DNA of 64,000 bases from Ixodes scapularis (lineage: Eukaryota; Arthropoda; Arachnida; Ixodida; Ixodidae). Below are positions 51,601 through 56,850 of the stretch, one piece after another (the first letter of the stretch is position 1; each line of letters starts with the position of its first letter). Location: positions 120,741,473-120,805,472 of the forward strand of contig NW_024609846.1 in assembly GCF_016920785.2 (NCBI RefSeq), given 5' to 3'. Both the position numbers and the translations under genes were made by a program. The notes below the pieces were generated by a model. That model was not told where the DNA came from, did not search any database, and saw only the letters and a list, made by a program, of their open reading frames with translations.

Positions 51601-51700
51601 TGCTCTTCCATTGATGTCTTTCCGAAACCCAGATCTCGAAGCACGCGAAGACTGAAACTTCTATGTTTTGTCGACGCATCCCCACCAAGATTGAACATAC
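17155..51700 (-). CDS. Cytochrome P450 (CYP2-clan type) gene, partial, four exons recognised
   Basis: The joined exons 51700-51594, 49901-49597, 38642-38527 and 17413-17155 code for about 195 contiguous P450 residues, from the C-helix region to the K-helix. Junction phases agree: exon 1 ends at a codon boundary, exon 2 leaves two bases that exon 3 completes to Arg, and exon 3 leaves one base that exon 4 completes to Val. Introns are about 1.7, 11 and 21 kb and full of transposons and satellite. P450s are haem monooxygenases, usually ER-anchored, acting on lipids, hormones or xenobiotics; the substrate cannot be inferred. The N-terminal exons and the haem-Cys exon were not found and may lie outside the window. 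It could be a live gene or a young pseudogene; no disabling change is seen. Confidence 0.85.
17414..18083. other. Intron sequence, nothing recognised
   Basis: This is P450 intron by position. I see no motif, long frame or repeat boundary until the hAT-like copy at 18084. Confidence 0.5.
18084..18873 (+). mobile_element. Non-autonomous hAT-like element, copy 1
   Basis: It starts CAGGGGCCTCAAACACGC followed by GGCCCGCGGGCC, a start typical of several hAT families, and ends with the inverse of CTGTGGTCTCAAACTC. A perfect 8-bp duplication ttatagac flanks it (18076-18083 and 18874-18881). The interior is shared with 53053-53878, and no transposase frame is present. A poly-C run lies at 18789-18799. 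Confidence 0.88.
18874..21367. other. Intron sequence with few recognisable features
   Basis: Apart from the small inverted-repeat pair at about 19795-19991 and a poly-T run at 19328-19342, I see no gene or element. Several short direct and inverted phrases suggest decayed repeats. Confidence 0.45.
19795..19991. repeat. Small MITE-like inverted-repeat unit
   Basis: TGGTTGGAATGATCAGTG on the left pairs with CACTAATCATTCCAACCA on the right, one difference in 18, about 160 bp apart. No clear target duplication was found. Confidence 0.5.
21368..27293 (+). repeat. Tandem satellite array, ~71-bp monomer, ~84 copies
   Basis: The monomer contains ATGTCTGCAGACAGTCTTTG, TATTACCAATGTGACATGAT, CGTTAGGCAAGAAAGAGACG and TGCCTCGG. 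The core TGTCTGCAGACA is a perfect palindrome with a PstI site. Monomers vary by short indels (GAGA loss, AAC/GAC swaps) and by substitutions that recur in sets. A marked variant (tgcctcagat) recurs at 23831, 24111, 24391, 25024, 26152 and 26784, and a second (ttattaatgt) at 23371 and 25552, showing higher-order repeats and larger block duplications. The first and last monomers are degraded. Open frames in the array are by-products of its periodicity. It lies within a P450 intron. Confidence 0.96.
27294..28649. other. Intron sequence with microsatellites
   Basis: (CT)n at 27485-27505 passes directly into (CGAT)n at 27506-27523. A second (CT)n lies at 28085-28107. I see no gene. Confidence 0.5.
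28688..28765. repeat. (TCCG)n microsatellite
   Basis: About 18 tandem TCCG units with a single early variant (TCTG) adjoin the SINE-like unit. Confidence 0.95.
28793..28873 (-). pseudogene. tRNA-Ser-like sequence (anticodon position reads ACA)
   Basis: The 81-nt body has A-box TGGCCGAGTGGTTA, B-box GGTTCGAGTCC, a perfect five-pair T stem and a type II variable region typical of tRNA-Ser. The acceptor has one G-G mismatch and the anticodon stem one A-C mismatch. The loop CTACAAA would present ACA, a Cys-type anticodon on a Ser body. The mismatches and the SINE-like tail argue for a pseudogene. Confidence 0.65.
28936..29944. other. Intron sequence, nothing recognised
   Basis: A short direct repeat (ATCAGCACTACCTATGA... 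and near copy, about 29255-29330) and a poly-T patch near 29385 are the only structures seen. Confidence 0.45.
30066..30460 (+). mobile_element. Solo LTR (LTR family A-like) with tRNA-like module
   Basis: The 395-bp insert begins CGCCACGCGCG (terminal TG changed to CG), ends GAGACA and is flanked by atat at 30062-30065 and 30461-30464. It shares the tRNA-like block, TTCTAGAA/GTTCTAG-like segments, GGCACAAGTTCACC and AATAAACGTTCAG with the LTR at 3357-3767. Confidence 0.85.
30090..30165 (+). other. tRNA-like module inside the solo LTR
   Basis: A-box-like TGGCCGAATGGTTA and B-box-like GGCTCGATGCC sit about 40 nt apart near the LTR 5' end, in the same place and orientation as in LTR A. It is more decayed there than in LTR A. 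Confidence 0.5.
30660..31183. other. Unassigned sequence with a tRNA-like start
   Basis: GGTAGCCGAGTGAGCTAGCG near 30671 resembles a tRNA A-box region, but no matching B-box is convincing. No gene is seen before the hAT element. Confidence 0.35.
31667..32356. mobile_element. Long-TIR foldback element, 10-bp target duplication (MULE/foldback-like)
   Basis: Arms of about 340 bp, both starting ACTGATCTCTATGTCTATT, meet at a central hairpin (GCAGACGCCG, loop GTG, CGGCGTCTGC at 32008-32030). A 10-bp duplication cggctccacc flanks it (31657-31666 and 32357-32366). Long arms with 9-10-bp duplications suggest a Mutator-like or foldback element. No transposase is seen. Confidence 0.8.
32757..34647. 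mobile_element. TTAA-flanked TIR element, 1.9 kb
   Basis: The ends AGGAGCACTCAAGCGGTT and, inverted, AGGGGCACTCAAGTGGTT are flanked by TTAA at 32753-32756 and 34648-34651. The relative at 47898-49285 keeps a single, uninterrupted site here. TTAA duplications fit Kolobok or piggyBac elements. Internal frames (33053-33487 minus, 34150-34410 minus) match nothing I know; the latter has an acidic patch. Confidence 0.8.
35000..35880. repeat. Inverted-repeat pair
   Basis: 35165-35310 and the reverse of 35690-35850 share GAGGAGGTTTCTGAGATCGC and, further in, CGCGGCC...AAGCAATCAAAGATC, with a poly-A patch (35466-35480) between. It could be two head-to-head repeat fragments or one foldback element. 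Confidence 0.6.
35885..36235 (+). pseudogene. 3' end of a non-LTR retrotransposon
   Basis: In one forward frame the sequence reads CCYCKVPQHVGNLVHLL, NCKDLVATPKKYL, EDWIFPQ and ARFLIM, with internal stops. This resembles the Cys/His-rich C-terminus of a LINE ORF2. It ends CCAAATAAACG followed by TACTACTAC, a short tail of repeated triplets. Confidence 0.55.
36650..36764. repeat. Cluster of four overlapping perfect hairpins
   Basis: Stems are CCAAGGCTGTATT (36650-36662 with 36675-36687), GCCTTGGGTG (36681-36690 with 36699-36708), a 17-bp stem with a GCCG loop (36702-36718 with 36723-36739) and GGTACATTTACG (36738-36749 with 36753-36764). Each arm is reused by the next hairpin. Confidence 0.9.
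36885..37140 (+). mobile_element. tRNA-derived SINE-like element
   Basis: A-box-like TGGCCAAGTGGG and B-box GGGTTCGATACCC are followed by a non-tRNA body with GATGCACGTTAAAAGTCCCA, similar to the CACGTTAAAG-type core of other arthropod SINEs. The 3' boundary is approximate. Confidence 0.6.
37390..37727 (+). mobile_element. hAT-like MITE with 29-bp TIRs
   Basis: CAGGGTGTAAGATAGACAGG (left) and its near-perfect inverse at the right (CTTGTCTATCTTACACCCTG) extend to GTGGGGAAAC. Flanks gtgttgtg and gtgttgtc form an 8-bp duplication with one mismatch. Inside, a 20-bp unit (CCCATAAAGTTGCATGCAA) is duplicated in tandem at about 37609-37648. Confidence 0.85.
37728..38526. other. Intron sequence, nothing recognised
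   Basis: A poly-T run of about 18 lies at 38427-38444, within the intron shortly downstream of the P450 exon donor at 38526. No other feature is evident. Confidence 0.45.
38527..38642 (-). CDS. Cytochrome P450 exon (F-G to H region)
   Basis: The 116-bp exon begins after GTTGTAAG and ends at GTAGGT on the minus strand. It reads YQVKQHEDTIQADVTRDFID, then GFLKQVEKHRRDPNPAFEG, matching the family pattern RDFIDxYLxE-x-x-K. Its first base completes the Arg codon opened by the exon at 49597, and its last base opens the Val codon completed at 17413. It lies about 600 bp from the young Ty3 element. Confidence 0.87.
38643..39237. other. Intron sequence ending in a TA-rich tract
   Basis: AT-rich intron with a (TA)n/(TACATA)n tract at about 39207-39237, the insertion site of the young Ty3 element. 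No gene is seen. Confidence 0.5.
39238..39393 (+). repeat. 5' LTR, Ty3 element 2
   Basis: The 156-bp LTR starts TCTTACGAAGAGG and ends CACCGTAACA, with an AATAAA at about 39370. It equals 44212-44367. Confidence 0.95.
39398..40669 (+). CDS. gag: gag polyprotein, Ty3 element 2
   Basis: The 423-codon frame may start at 39398 or, more likely, at the ATG at 39464 (MTSSSETPPEG), since the first codons overlap the primer-binding site. The capsid region (DPGLFTGTGDQEVEDWIDLY, ARTWFETHEEELTSWD) is the Ty3 retrotrans_gag type. A Ser/Pro-rich linker follows, then one CCHC knuckle, CFTCGMAGHVARYC, near residue 335, and an Arg-rich tail. Gag would form the particle that packages element RNA. The frame ends at a TGA (40667) directly after a candidate frameshift site, so Gag-Pol is probably made by -1 frameshifting. 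It is intact, unlike the homologue at 1994-3331. Confidence 0.95.
   Translation: MVEVRIGPDLDTRSRRRQPPTDMTSSSETPPEGAQAPPQPSLVIAKPRDPGLFTGTGDQEVEDWIDLYERVSVHNRWDGTIMLANIIFYLRDTARTWFETHEEELTSWDLCKAKLQDLFGRPTGRKLSAKRKLASRVQTSTESYVTYIQDVLSLCRKANPEMPEIERMEHILKGIADDAFQLLVIKDCSTVDDVLKECRRFEAAKTRRIAHKFNRLPNTPATSSCEDPDTNTERITKIVRRELEAMMPADGVSPSPRSSTSELSIAAVKTVVRQEIEKFGGSPRPSLRPSFDQQAQTPQCCACESSTATPSFRLYHRRDPATWRTPDNRPICFTCGMAGHVARYCRNRWNNRQPNNRTSLPTDGGRYYNRNFASPSDDYPSQDATFYRSSRNPRPQSPRRRQSLSPLVRRPVSPSHDLRPSEN
39399..39416 (+). other. Primer-binding site, Ty3 element 2
   Basis: TGGTGGAGGTGCGGATCG begins five bases after the LTR. It is nearly the same as the site at 3336-3353. Confidence 0.7.
40660..40699 (+). 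promoter_or_regulatory. Candidate -1 ribosomal frameshift signal at the gag/pol junction
   Basis: GGAAAAC (40660-40666) precedes the gag stop TGA. Six bases further a stem-loop forms from ATGCAGC (40673-40679) and GCTGCAT (40693-40699). The pol frame is -1 to gag and is open from 40648, overlapping gag by about 22 bp. The heptamer is near the X-XXY-YYZ form but not a perfect match. Confidence 0.6.
40759..44172 (+). CDS. pol: pol polyprotein (PR-RT-RNaseH-INT), Ty3 element 2
   Basis: The 1,137 codons after the first ATG are uninterrupted, and the frame is open from 40648, so translation probably comes from frameshifting rather than this ATG. Protease shows ALVDTGAAIS (residues ~11-20). RT has VVLVKKKDGSWRFCVDYRKL, DLRSGYWQISV, MPFGLCNAPATFERMMD and YLDDVIIFSD (Y435-D438). 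RNase H has RADASGHGIGAVLAQ and ECLAVVWSI. Integrase has an HHCC region with GHLGL and SCDPCQRR, and a DDE triad at D857, D917 and E953, giving the DX35E spacing. It ends in a GPY/F-like module, YIGPYRI and HVLRLKPY. Every catalytic residue I can place is present, which fits a working enzyme set. Confidence 0.96.
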   Translation: MVHIDGISALALVDTGAAISIMREDLRRRLRKVLTPPDTKTLRGADGGIISPHGMCGARLIVNNKTTFILFTVLITCPYEIILGWDFLSSHSALIDCAKGEIELDTSESCDVSDSVVSRLCCLETSRIPPLSAAAINVTTTHSIQDGDYIITPNMSILLERQLALPHCVATIQSGATDLWVVNIGQSHQILPKGMTIARSFPTINCVVAAISEEQSESTVATQLSSPALASITTMIDPTLDEDKTHQLHDLLSKYHTIFDFPSRPLGQTNAVTHRIDTGTEPPIHHRPYRVSPSERRAIQHEVNKMLSQNVVQSSSSPWSSPVVLVKKKDGSWRFCVDYRKLNKITKKDVYPLPRIDDTLDCLYGAEYFSCIDLRSGYWQISVDVSDREKTAFITPDGLFEFKVMPFGLCNAPATFERMMDRLLKGLKWVTCLCYLDDVIIFSDSFSKHLERVQQVLEVFQQSGLQLNSSKCRFGSQQIKVLGHLVDKNGILPDPEKIQAVKDFPKPQSTKDVRSFLGLCSYFRRFIRDFAHIALPLSSLLKKNQPFEWHHQHHSSFGHLKAALTSSPILGHFDDTAPTEIRADASGHGIGAVLAQHQLGTERVIAYASRLLSPAERNYTISERECLAVVWSICKFRPYLFGRPFRVITDHHALCWLSSLKDPIGRLGRWSLRLQEYDFTIVYRSGKMHQDADCLSRYPVSPVDSSDDTELPVLPISDLLNLAQEQRRDPALRAHIEHLTSNLNQPPSGLFRIRNDILYRQNFRPDGLPWLVVVPKHLRITILNELHDVPSSGHLGLLRTYTKVKERFYWPGMYQTVKKYVSSCDPCQRRKKPHTRPSGLLQPLHPPLSPFQRLGVDFLGPFPLSRTDNRWIAVAIDHTTRYAITRALPTSTAVDLANFILEDVILKYGAPRELLSDRGRSFLSRVVSEILQSCSVRHQVTTSYLPQTNGLTERLNRTLSDMLSMYVSSDHSNWDAALPYITFAYNSSRHDTTGFTPFYLLFGREPPLMIDSLLPLQPDASLTAFTSDAVSRAEDARQLARLRTLDSQERQCTRYDSSHQHVSFSPGDLVLLWTPQRHVGLADKLQHRYIGPYRICHKSSDVTYVIEPLHQQNDGRRKQRDTVHVLRLKPYIAPSAP
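44201..44211 (+). other. Polypurine tract, Ty3 element 2
   Basis: GAGGGGGGTAA lies directly before the 3' LTR and just after the pol stop region, where plus-strand priming is expected. Confidence 0.75.
44212..44367 (+). repeat. 3' LTR, Ty3 element 2
   Basis: It is identical to the 5' LTR, preceded by the polypurine tract and followed by a (TA)n tract. Its AATAAA would serve as the polyadenylation signal. Confidence 0.95.
44368..44395. repeat. (TA)n microsatellite at the element's 3' flank
   Basis: This is the right half of the TA-rich tract split by Ty3 element 2; the left half is at 39207-39237. Confidence 0.85.
44500..44580 (-). mobile_element. tRNA-Thr-like SINE head
   Basis: On the minus strand TGGTTAACTCAGTTGGTAAA (D-arm/A-box) and CCTGGTTCGATACCAGG (T arm with a perfect stem) frame an anticodon-like loop CTGGTAA (GGT, Thr). 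The acceptor stem does not pair, so it is a tRNA-derived repeat rather than a gene. Bases 44581-44813 hold nothing I recognise. Confidence 0.55.
45000..47761 (+). mobile_element. hAT-type element 2
   Basis: Termini CAGACTTGGACG and, inverted, CAGACATGTACAAA are flanked by the perfect 8-bp duplication cctgtaac (44992-44999 and 47762-47769). Both subterminal regions are dense in AGTAAC/GTAACTT phrases, as in hAT element 1. No transposase is recognised. Short strong hairpins lie at 45995-46035 and 46036-46075. Confidence 0.85.
46279..47356. mobile_element. TIR element nested in hAT element 2
   Basis: TGGGCGCGTTCAGTAGCG at 46279 is exactly inverted at 47339-47356. The spacing is 1.08 kb. The target duplication is unclear, so this is a candidate only. 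Part of the end motif (GTTCAGTAGGCGCTCCG) is repeated at 47281. Confidence 0.6.
48050..48084. repeat. Poly-C tract
   Basis: C-rich run with short T interruptions within hAT element 3. Confidence 0.9.
48582..48620. repeat. (TG)n followed by poly-G
   Basis: About nine TG units pass into a run of about 20 G within hAT element 3. Confidence 0.9.
49032..49165. mobile_element. Foldback MITE in hAT element 3
   Basis: ACATAATGAGATAAAACATC and following bases pair with the right half (GCTGTTTTATCTCATCATGT form), with a central hairpin GACCGGACA/AAGACAGAGCGCTGTCCTG. Arms are about 65 bp. Confidence 0.8.
49597..49901 (-). CDS. Cytochrome P450 exon (D-F helix region)
   Basis: The 305-bp exon is bounded by TTATTTCAG and GTAAAGG on the minus strand and starts on a whole codon. 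It encodes EELFDFVNEIDGTKERGVPV, then LILQSLMNVTSALLFGTRYP and LGDPKRKYLAQL, close to the family pattern NxICxLxFGxRF-x-x-DP. It ends FIR plus two bases. It continues the exon at 51594 without a gap in reading frame. Confidence 0.87.
50098..50350 (-). mobile_element. tRNA-derived SINE, copy 1
   Basis: On the minus strand it has a head with B-box-like GGTTCGGATCC, then CATCAAAAGATCACCCGGTG and a GGCACGCAAAACCCC end. It matches the plus-strand copy at 52801-53044 along its length, with substitutions. It sits in the P450 intron just 3' of the exon at 49901 on the genomic plus side. Confidence 0.8.
50396..50665. repeat. Inverted-repeat MITE-like unit
   Basis: About 80 bp beginning AAACATATTGAAAATTCGCG pairs with the reverse of 50575-50660 (TTGAACATAATGAAAATTTG). 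The core phrases ACAAGGACAAAA and CACAGAACNCAGACA recur in both. The ends recall the foldback MITE at 49032. Confidence 0.65.
51040..51330. promoter_or_regulatory. CpG-rich block with paired CRE-like sites (possible regulatory or repeat-borne)
   Basis: The block is GC- and CpG-dense against an AT-rich background. Two TGACGTCA motifs (51170-51177, 51268-51275) and GGCGCTATAAAGCGGC (about 51072) are visible. It lies in the P450 intron between the exons at 49901 and 51594. It could be an internal promoter, an enhancer or part of a GC-rich repeat. Confidence 0.35.
51594..51700 (-). CDS. Cytochrome P450 exon (C-helix region)
   Basis: The exon lies between TTTCTATCAG and GTAAGTG on the minus strand. 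After two bases completing a codon it reads MFNLGGDASTKHRSF, then SLRVLRDLGFGKTSMEEHI, ending on a whole codon. The block aligns to the P450 pattern in which W/R-x-x-R-R-F is followed by LRxLRDxGFGxxSMEExI. The C-helix Trp is absent, and R-R is replaced by R-S, which is unusual because those residues normally contact haem propionates. The preceding exon must end one base into a codon. Confidence 0.82.
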
Positions 51701-52225
51701 CTGATAGAAAGCAAGTGTGAAACTTATTTACTCTTGATGCCTAGGGTCACACTGTCTTTGTGAGCGCCAGGATATGCGTATCACTACCTTCTTGACAACA
51801 GACGCTACTTTCAACCGAAAAAACGATTGATTTCAAGAACTCGCGAAATAAATAAATCGCAATTTTCACTTTACAACGTTTTACCTCCTTCATCCCTTGC
51901 ATTGATTCATACCTGTTTACGCTGTTCGTCCCTTAGCGAAAACAGGGTGTACCTCAAGTACATTCCAAATGTATTTAACACACGTATTTACTTCATTTTA
52001 GTCACATATTTTGGCCACCCCTGCATCCATTCAATCGCAAAGCAAGAGCGAGAGAGAGAGAGAGAGAAACATATTTATTGGAAAGATCAAGAGGTTATCC
52101 TGCGGGAATTTCCAGGATTGCTATCTTCATACATGGAAAGGGGGAAAGAAGCAAAAAAATAAAAAAAAGAAAGAGAACGTTGAGATAGGGCTGTCAGTTA
52201 CTTTTGGAGCGTGTACTACAGTGTT

Positions 52226-52798
52226 TTATCTAGTTTGGCCGCTTGGAAACAACGAATCACTGAGCTCGTCAACTTGACTCTTTGCGATGCTGATGGCCAT
52301 GGCCCCAGGAGACGATTGAGCGTTAGCGCTTCTCCGTTGCGGGGATTGGGAGTTTATCATTTTGTTTCTTTGGACAGCGTAGGGGGCGCAGTGGCAAAGG
52401 ACGTGTTCCGGCGTTTCTACGACGTCACAGCTCTCGCAGATAGAGCCCAGCTGACCGGTGATATTCAGGTAACATTTCGTTGAGGCCACGTTCAGTCGCA
52501 TTCGGTGAAGGGTGGTTTGTGTCCGACGTTTGAGCCCTCGGAGAGGACGAAAGCTGAGAAAGGGGTCAATCCTATGAAGGTGCCTGTGTTGGTATAATAA
52601 ATTCGCCCAGAGGGTGTTTACAAGAGCCGCCGTAATACGGTTGGTTGTGGCTCTGGCGTCTGAACGTGAGAATGGAATTACCAGTCTGGATTTAAGATGA
52701 TGAGCATTCTGGGCTGCAAAGTCCAGCACTTTCGTTCCTTTAATACCGCAATGGCTCGGGATGCACTGAAAATTAGTGTGCGGCCATTATTTACAGCA
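52226..52798 (-). pseudogene. LINE ORF2 RNase H end and Cys/His-rich C-terminus
   Basis: After the insertion the frame continues NNGRTLIFQCIPSHCGIKGT (RNase H end) into DFAAQNAHHLKSRL. A zinc-finger-like motif, ICESCDVVETPEHVLCHC, characteristic of LINE ORF2 C-termini, lies at about 52400-52460, and the frame stops at 52226. No stop occurs within this part. Confidence 0.85.
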
Positions 52799-52800
52799 GG

Positions 52801-53044
52801 CAGCCGCCTCGGTGGCTCCGAGGCCAGAGCGCCGGCCTAAGGATCCCCGTGTGGCGGGTTCGAATCCCGGCCGAGGTGCCCGCCATCTGACGGAGGCTTA
52901 TTGCGGACAAGGCGCCGTGTAACCGAGCTTTCGGCTGCACGTCAAAAGATCCCCAGGTGGTCGAAATTAATCCTCAGTCCTCCGCTGGGACGTGCCAGAT
53001 GCTCGTCGTTGGTTTGGCACGTAAAACCCCCAAATTTGACTTTT
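52801..53044 (+). mobile_element. tRNA-derived SINE, copy 2, inside the LINE
   Basis: It starts CAGCCGCCTCGGTGGCTCCG, has B-box GGGTTCGAATCCC, the phrase AAAAGATCCCCAGGTGGTCG and the end GGCACGTAAAACCCCCAAAT. It matches 50098-50350 in reverse. The tail adjoins a T run where the hAT inserted later. Confidence 0.85.
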
Positions 53045-53052
53045 TTTTATAG

Positions 53053-53299
53053 CAGGGGTCTCAAACACGCGGCCCGCGTTCCGCATGCGGCCCGCGACTC
53101 GCTGGGAAACGGCCCTCAGGCAACCGGCTGCGAGTCCCGGTTTCCATGTCTCGGGCGCTAGAAATGGCATGTGTCATAGTGATCTCATCTCGTCGATTCA
53201 TTTTAGCTCAAAAAGTAGCTCTGCTTTTTTAACGTATGCACACATTTTATATTTCTCGGTGTTCATTTGCCCTTTGTTTCGCTTTATTTCTTGCTTCCC

Positions 53300-53334
<35 letters not shown>

Positions 53335-53878
53335 GTACAACAATTGTGCTACTAGTCTGCAACCTTGAGCGATTCGTTGAAGGATGCATGTCGGCTGTGC
53401 AAACTCTCGCTTAGCAGGAGCAAGCGCCAAAAATAAAGCTATGAGCTCGCGATTCTCACCTTCAAAAAATATCACAATTAAAAAAAAATCACAATTTGTT
53501 CACTGTTATAATAAAAATTGTGATAAATTCAAGAACTGCCAAATTTAATTATTGTTTTTTAAAGACATAACGAGCTGGGAATGACAGATTACTTGCTCTC
53601 TTGTTCTATTAAAAATGCCAGCACGTTGGCGGGGCAGTGTAATTTTAATTTCTGTCATCACATCAGGTCACCCAAAGTAGTCATATGAACAAATCAAATT
53701 TGAAGATGTCATTGGCAAAACTGTGAGTTTACGAAAAGCATAGGGCACGAGGTCTCTTCTCATTAAAATATTCGAACCCCGCCCCCCCCCCCCCCCCCCC
53801 TCCCCCGTTTTACGTTGGCCCTCGGCCTTTCCGTTGTGGGCTATCTGGCCCCACACTTAAATGAGTTTGAGACCACTG
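53053..53878 (+). mobile_element. Non-autonomous hAT-like element, copy 2
   Basis: It starts CAGGGGTCTCAAACACGC and ends as the inverse of CAGTGGTCTCAAACTC. The flanks ttttatag and atttatag form an 8-bp duplication with one mismatch. It is homologous throughout to 18084-18873, with a 30-bp poly-T (about 53301-53332) and a poly-C tract (about 53778-53800). No transposase is present. Confidence 0.88.
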
Positions 53879-53886
53879 ATTTATAG

Positions 53887-54220
53887 CCTTTTTAGGAATT
53901 TTTAGGATCTGGTGTACAAGCTGAGCATTGATATTCTTGCTTTTGGTAAATTTAAGGCTCTGAAGAGCTGGCCTTGAATCAGTTAAAAGTGGCCAATTGT
54001 TTGGGGCACCCGTAGAAATGAAGTGAATTTCTTCTCTACTCACTACTAGTTCTGCTACCGTCGATGATGTTACATGGCCCAGCTTTCCGTGGAGTATTTT
54101 ATTTAGTGGTGGTGTAGCAAAGCCGTAGCTAGAAGTTTCGTGAGTAGAAGACTCATCAGTGTGCACTTGAATTCGGGAATGGTGATGCACATTAGTGGTT
54201 TCTGGAGAACGTTGCCCCAA
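53887..54220 (-). pseudogene. LINE ORF2 RNase H, N-terminal part
   Basis: The sequence reads IQVHTDESSTHETSSYGFAT, GKLGHVTSSTVAELVV and LLTDSRPALQSLKF, with the first Asp and the Glu of the RNase H site visible. It ends KIPKKA where the hAT/SINE insertion begins. The rest resumes at 52795 on the far side. Confidence 0.8.
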
Positions 54221-54936
54221 TACCTCCGTGGAGTATGTTTTCTTGAATGTATCCCTGGAACATCTCGTTTTATAGCAATTACTGAATACATCTATGGTGT
54301 TAACAACAATAATTCTGCTGGTTCGAAATCTCGTAGAAGATCCGAGTTGCCGACATTCATAATTTGGAAAAAACCAGACCCGCTTCTGCTGTTTGCGAAA
54401 TCTGCTAGGTAGTGGTTTCTCTCCCTTGTCAGGTGGCGGAGGCGCGCTCGAGGGATTTCTTGAAGTCTGGGCGCACCAATCGGAACAACCCCAGCCTCAG
54501 CGACAGTTCCGACATTCGAGGTGCACCTTGGGAGTCCTATAGACAGGCTCGTAGAGCTTGAGCCTGCATACCCTCCAAGGTTCTCATATTTCTATGGCAC
54601 ATCCCATGAAGTATCGGTAGGCTGTATCGAAGAAAGCCGACTTATGAATCGCATGAGCTGAATAATGCCCCGAAGCTTTCTTTTCAGTTGTTTTATGTAC
54701 GGTCTCCATGTCAAAGTCTTGTCCATAACTATTCTGAGGAATCTGTGCGTTTTTACATAATATATGAGATAACCATCAAGTGTCAGGCATTACTTATGAA
54801 CACCCTTTCTTGTAAATGCCATAGCAGCTGACTTTGAAGGGGATCGAGGTGGTCCACGGTGTTGTAAGTAGCTGGAGTTGATCTCAAGTGATTTTTGTAA
54901 GCGGATCCGATTAAATTGCTGCGTAATTAATGACGT

Positions 54937-55419
54937 TCATGTGCAGTTGTCTTCCGCGTAAAGAGTAATGCTGACGTCTTGGGGAAGTTTGTTTACGAGT
55001 GCCAGAAGAGTAATACTGAAAAGTGTAGGACTAAGACCTACGCCTTGCGGCACGCCTCGTGATACTGTATGCTCCGTCGTCTTTGCGTCTGCTGCCAGCA
55101 TGTGAACTGTTCGACAATTTAAGTAGCCTAATATCCACGCGTAGAGACGTCCTTTTATTCCGGCATATCTTCGGGCGTCACGGATAGGCTTGTGACCTAC
55201 TGAGTCAAACGCGCCTTTTATATAGAAACACAGTGGTAGTCGTTCGTCGCCATGTCCTTCCTTCTTGGATGCTAGTTGTGAGATCAATGACGTTGTCAAG
55301 AAAATTCCTCCTTTGTCTGAAGCCTGCCATATACTCAGGGTATATCTCAGATTGTTTAAGGTACCACTCCTGTCGTGTGTGAATCGTTTTTTTTTTTTTC
55401 TATCATTTTGCTTACACAA
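54937..55419 (-). pseudogene. LINE ORF2 reverse transcriptase core, inactivated
   Basis: Motif A reads FYIKGAFDSVGHKPI, motif B SRGVPQGVGLSPTLFSI and motif C LYAEDNC. The catalytic YADD is thus YAED, an Asp-to-Glu change, and two codons later a TGA replaces the usual Trp. Either change should abolish reverse transcription. The flanks 55420-56250 and 54230-54930 are decayed parts of the same domain and its thumb. Confidence 0.85.
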
Positions 55420-56249
55420 GAAGACAATGCGATTGGGCAGAACGATGATAGGTCCAGAGGCGATTTCCCTTGCTTAAGGATAGGTATGATGCGCAGTGTT
55501 TTCCACGCCCGGGGTACCTCGCAGGTTTCTCACAACATGTTGTAGAGTTTCAACCTTTGTTACCCAGATGAGCTCATGCTGATTAAGTTATACCATCCGG
55601 TCCGGGAGAAGACGAGCATTTCATTTCGAAAAGTGGGTTTTCCAGTTCATGGGGATCAAATAATTAGCCCATGTAGATACAGGCTCGGATGCGACTATGA
55701 GTTTTTACAAGTGCTGCCACCAGATGTGTGACATTTTCTGTGCGTTTTTTGCTGTAGGCTTCAGCCAAAACTAGTTCCGAAACATCTTGCTCAAGTGGTA
55801 GTGCCCGGAGAAGGTGATGCCCTTGGGGTGGTGTCCGTAAGCTTCAAGCTAGATTGTATATCTCAGAAAGAGGCTTGAGAGCATCAAAAGTTACGCTATG
55901 AGCCCTCCAACGGCGCCTAGCCAGTTTGTCTAGGTGACGTTTTAGACGTTTTTGTTGGCGTCTCGCTTTTCGCATATATTCATGGTCCTGTGTTTTTCTA
56001 GCCTTCGAAGTGCTCGAAGTCGTTCGTAATCTGCATCGATGACAGGGTAGGTTCGAGGCAAATTATATGTTTTCGTGGATTGCTTCACAACTTCTTTGAT
56101 ACCATGAAAAAAACTCTTCCTTGCTGTCAAATTAATCACACCCGTTTTCAAAGTTAGTTTTAAAAAGATACCAATCGGTGCGTCTAATTTGAGTGGATTT
56201 ATTATTTGACCCAAACCCTTTGAGAAGAGTGTACGTTGAAATATGATCG

Positions 56250-56850
56250 CTGCCATGGCATTTGATGTCTGTGAACCACGTAATAAAATTTGAGAGGCCT
56301 GCGCTGGCAGATGTCAAATCCAAGAGGCTTCTCACCGTAGTTCTACGAAAAAAAAAGTAGGACTTCCATCGTTCAGCGAAAAGAGGCCATGCTGATGAGT
56401 AAGTGTCGCAAGTAAGGTGCCCCAGATAGTTGTCTTCTCACTTCCCCATAAGGGGTGATGGGCATTAAAGTCCCCCATTAAGATATGCGAAGGAGTGCTT
56501 TCAATAATAGAGTTAATAAGTAAAACTGAGTTTTCGGGGGGATATACGCCGTGATTATGGTGAATATACAGCGATCGTCTTTGACTGTCAACGCTACGTA
56601 CTCTTTGTTAGCGTCAGGTGGAAGTGTCTGAGAAATATAGGTAAGGTCTTTCCCAACCCCGACCAGTACTCGGCTTGAAGCTGTACCTCGCGTCGAGTGA
56701 AAAACCTCGTAACCCGATATACGAAAATCACTAGCAATGTTTGATTCCGGCAAGGCTCTGACAGGAAATCGGTAGTTATGGCAAAATTGTCGAAAGTCAG
56801 ATAGCCGGCTGCGAAGACTCCTTGCATTCCATTAAAAAATAGTTGCTTGT
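56250..56850 (-). pseudogene. LINE ORF2 endonuclease domain, broken
   Basis: The segment includes FRISGYEVFHSTRG, VALTVKDDRCIFTIITAYIP and the conserved HILMGDFNAHHPLWGS, then LDLTSASAGLSNFITWF and KCHGSDH, the typical end of an apurinic-type nuclease. The parts lie in different frames, so several indels are present, one in an A-run near 56350. Confidence 0.8.

Noticed and set aside
54140..54412. Plus-strand 90-codon frame
   Set aside because: It is antisense to the LINE RNase H region and has no motif.
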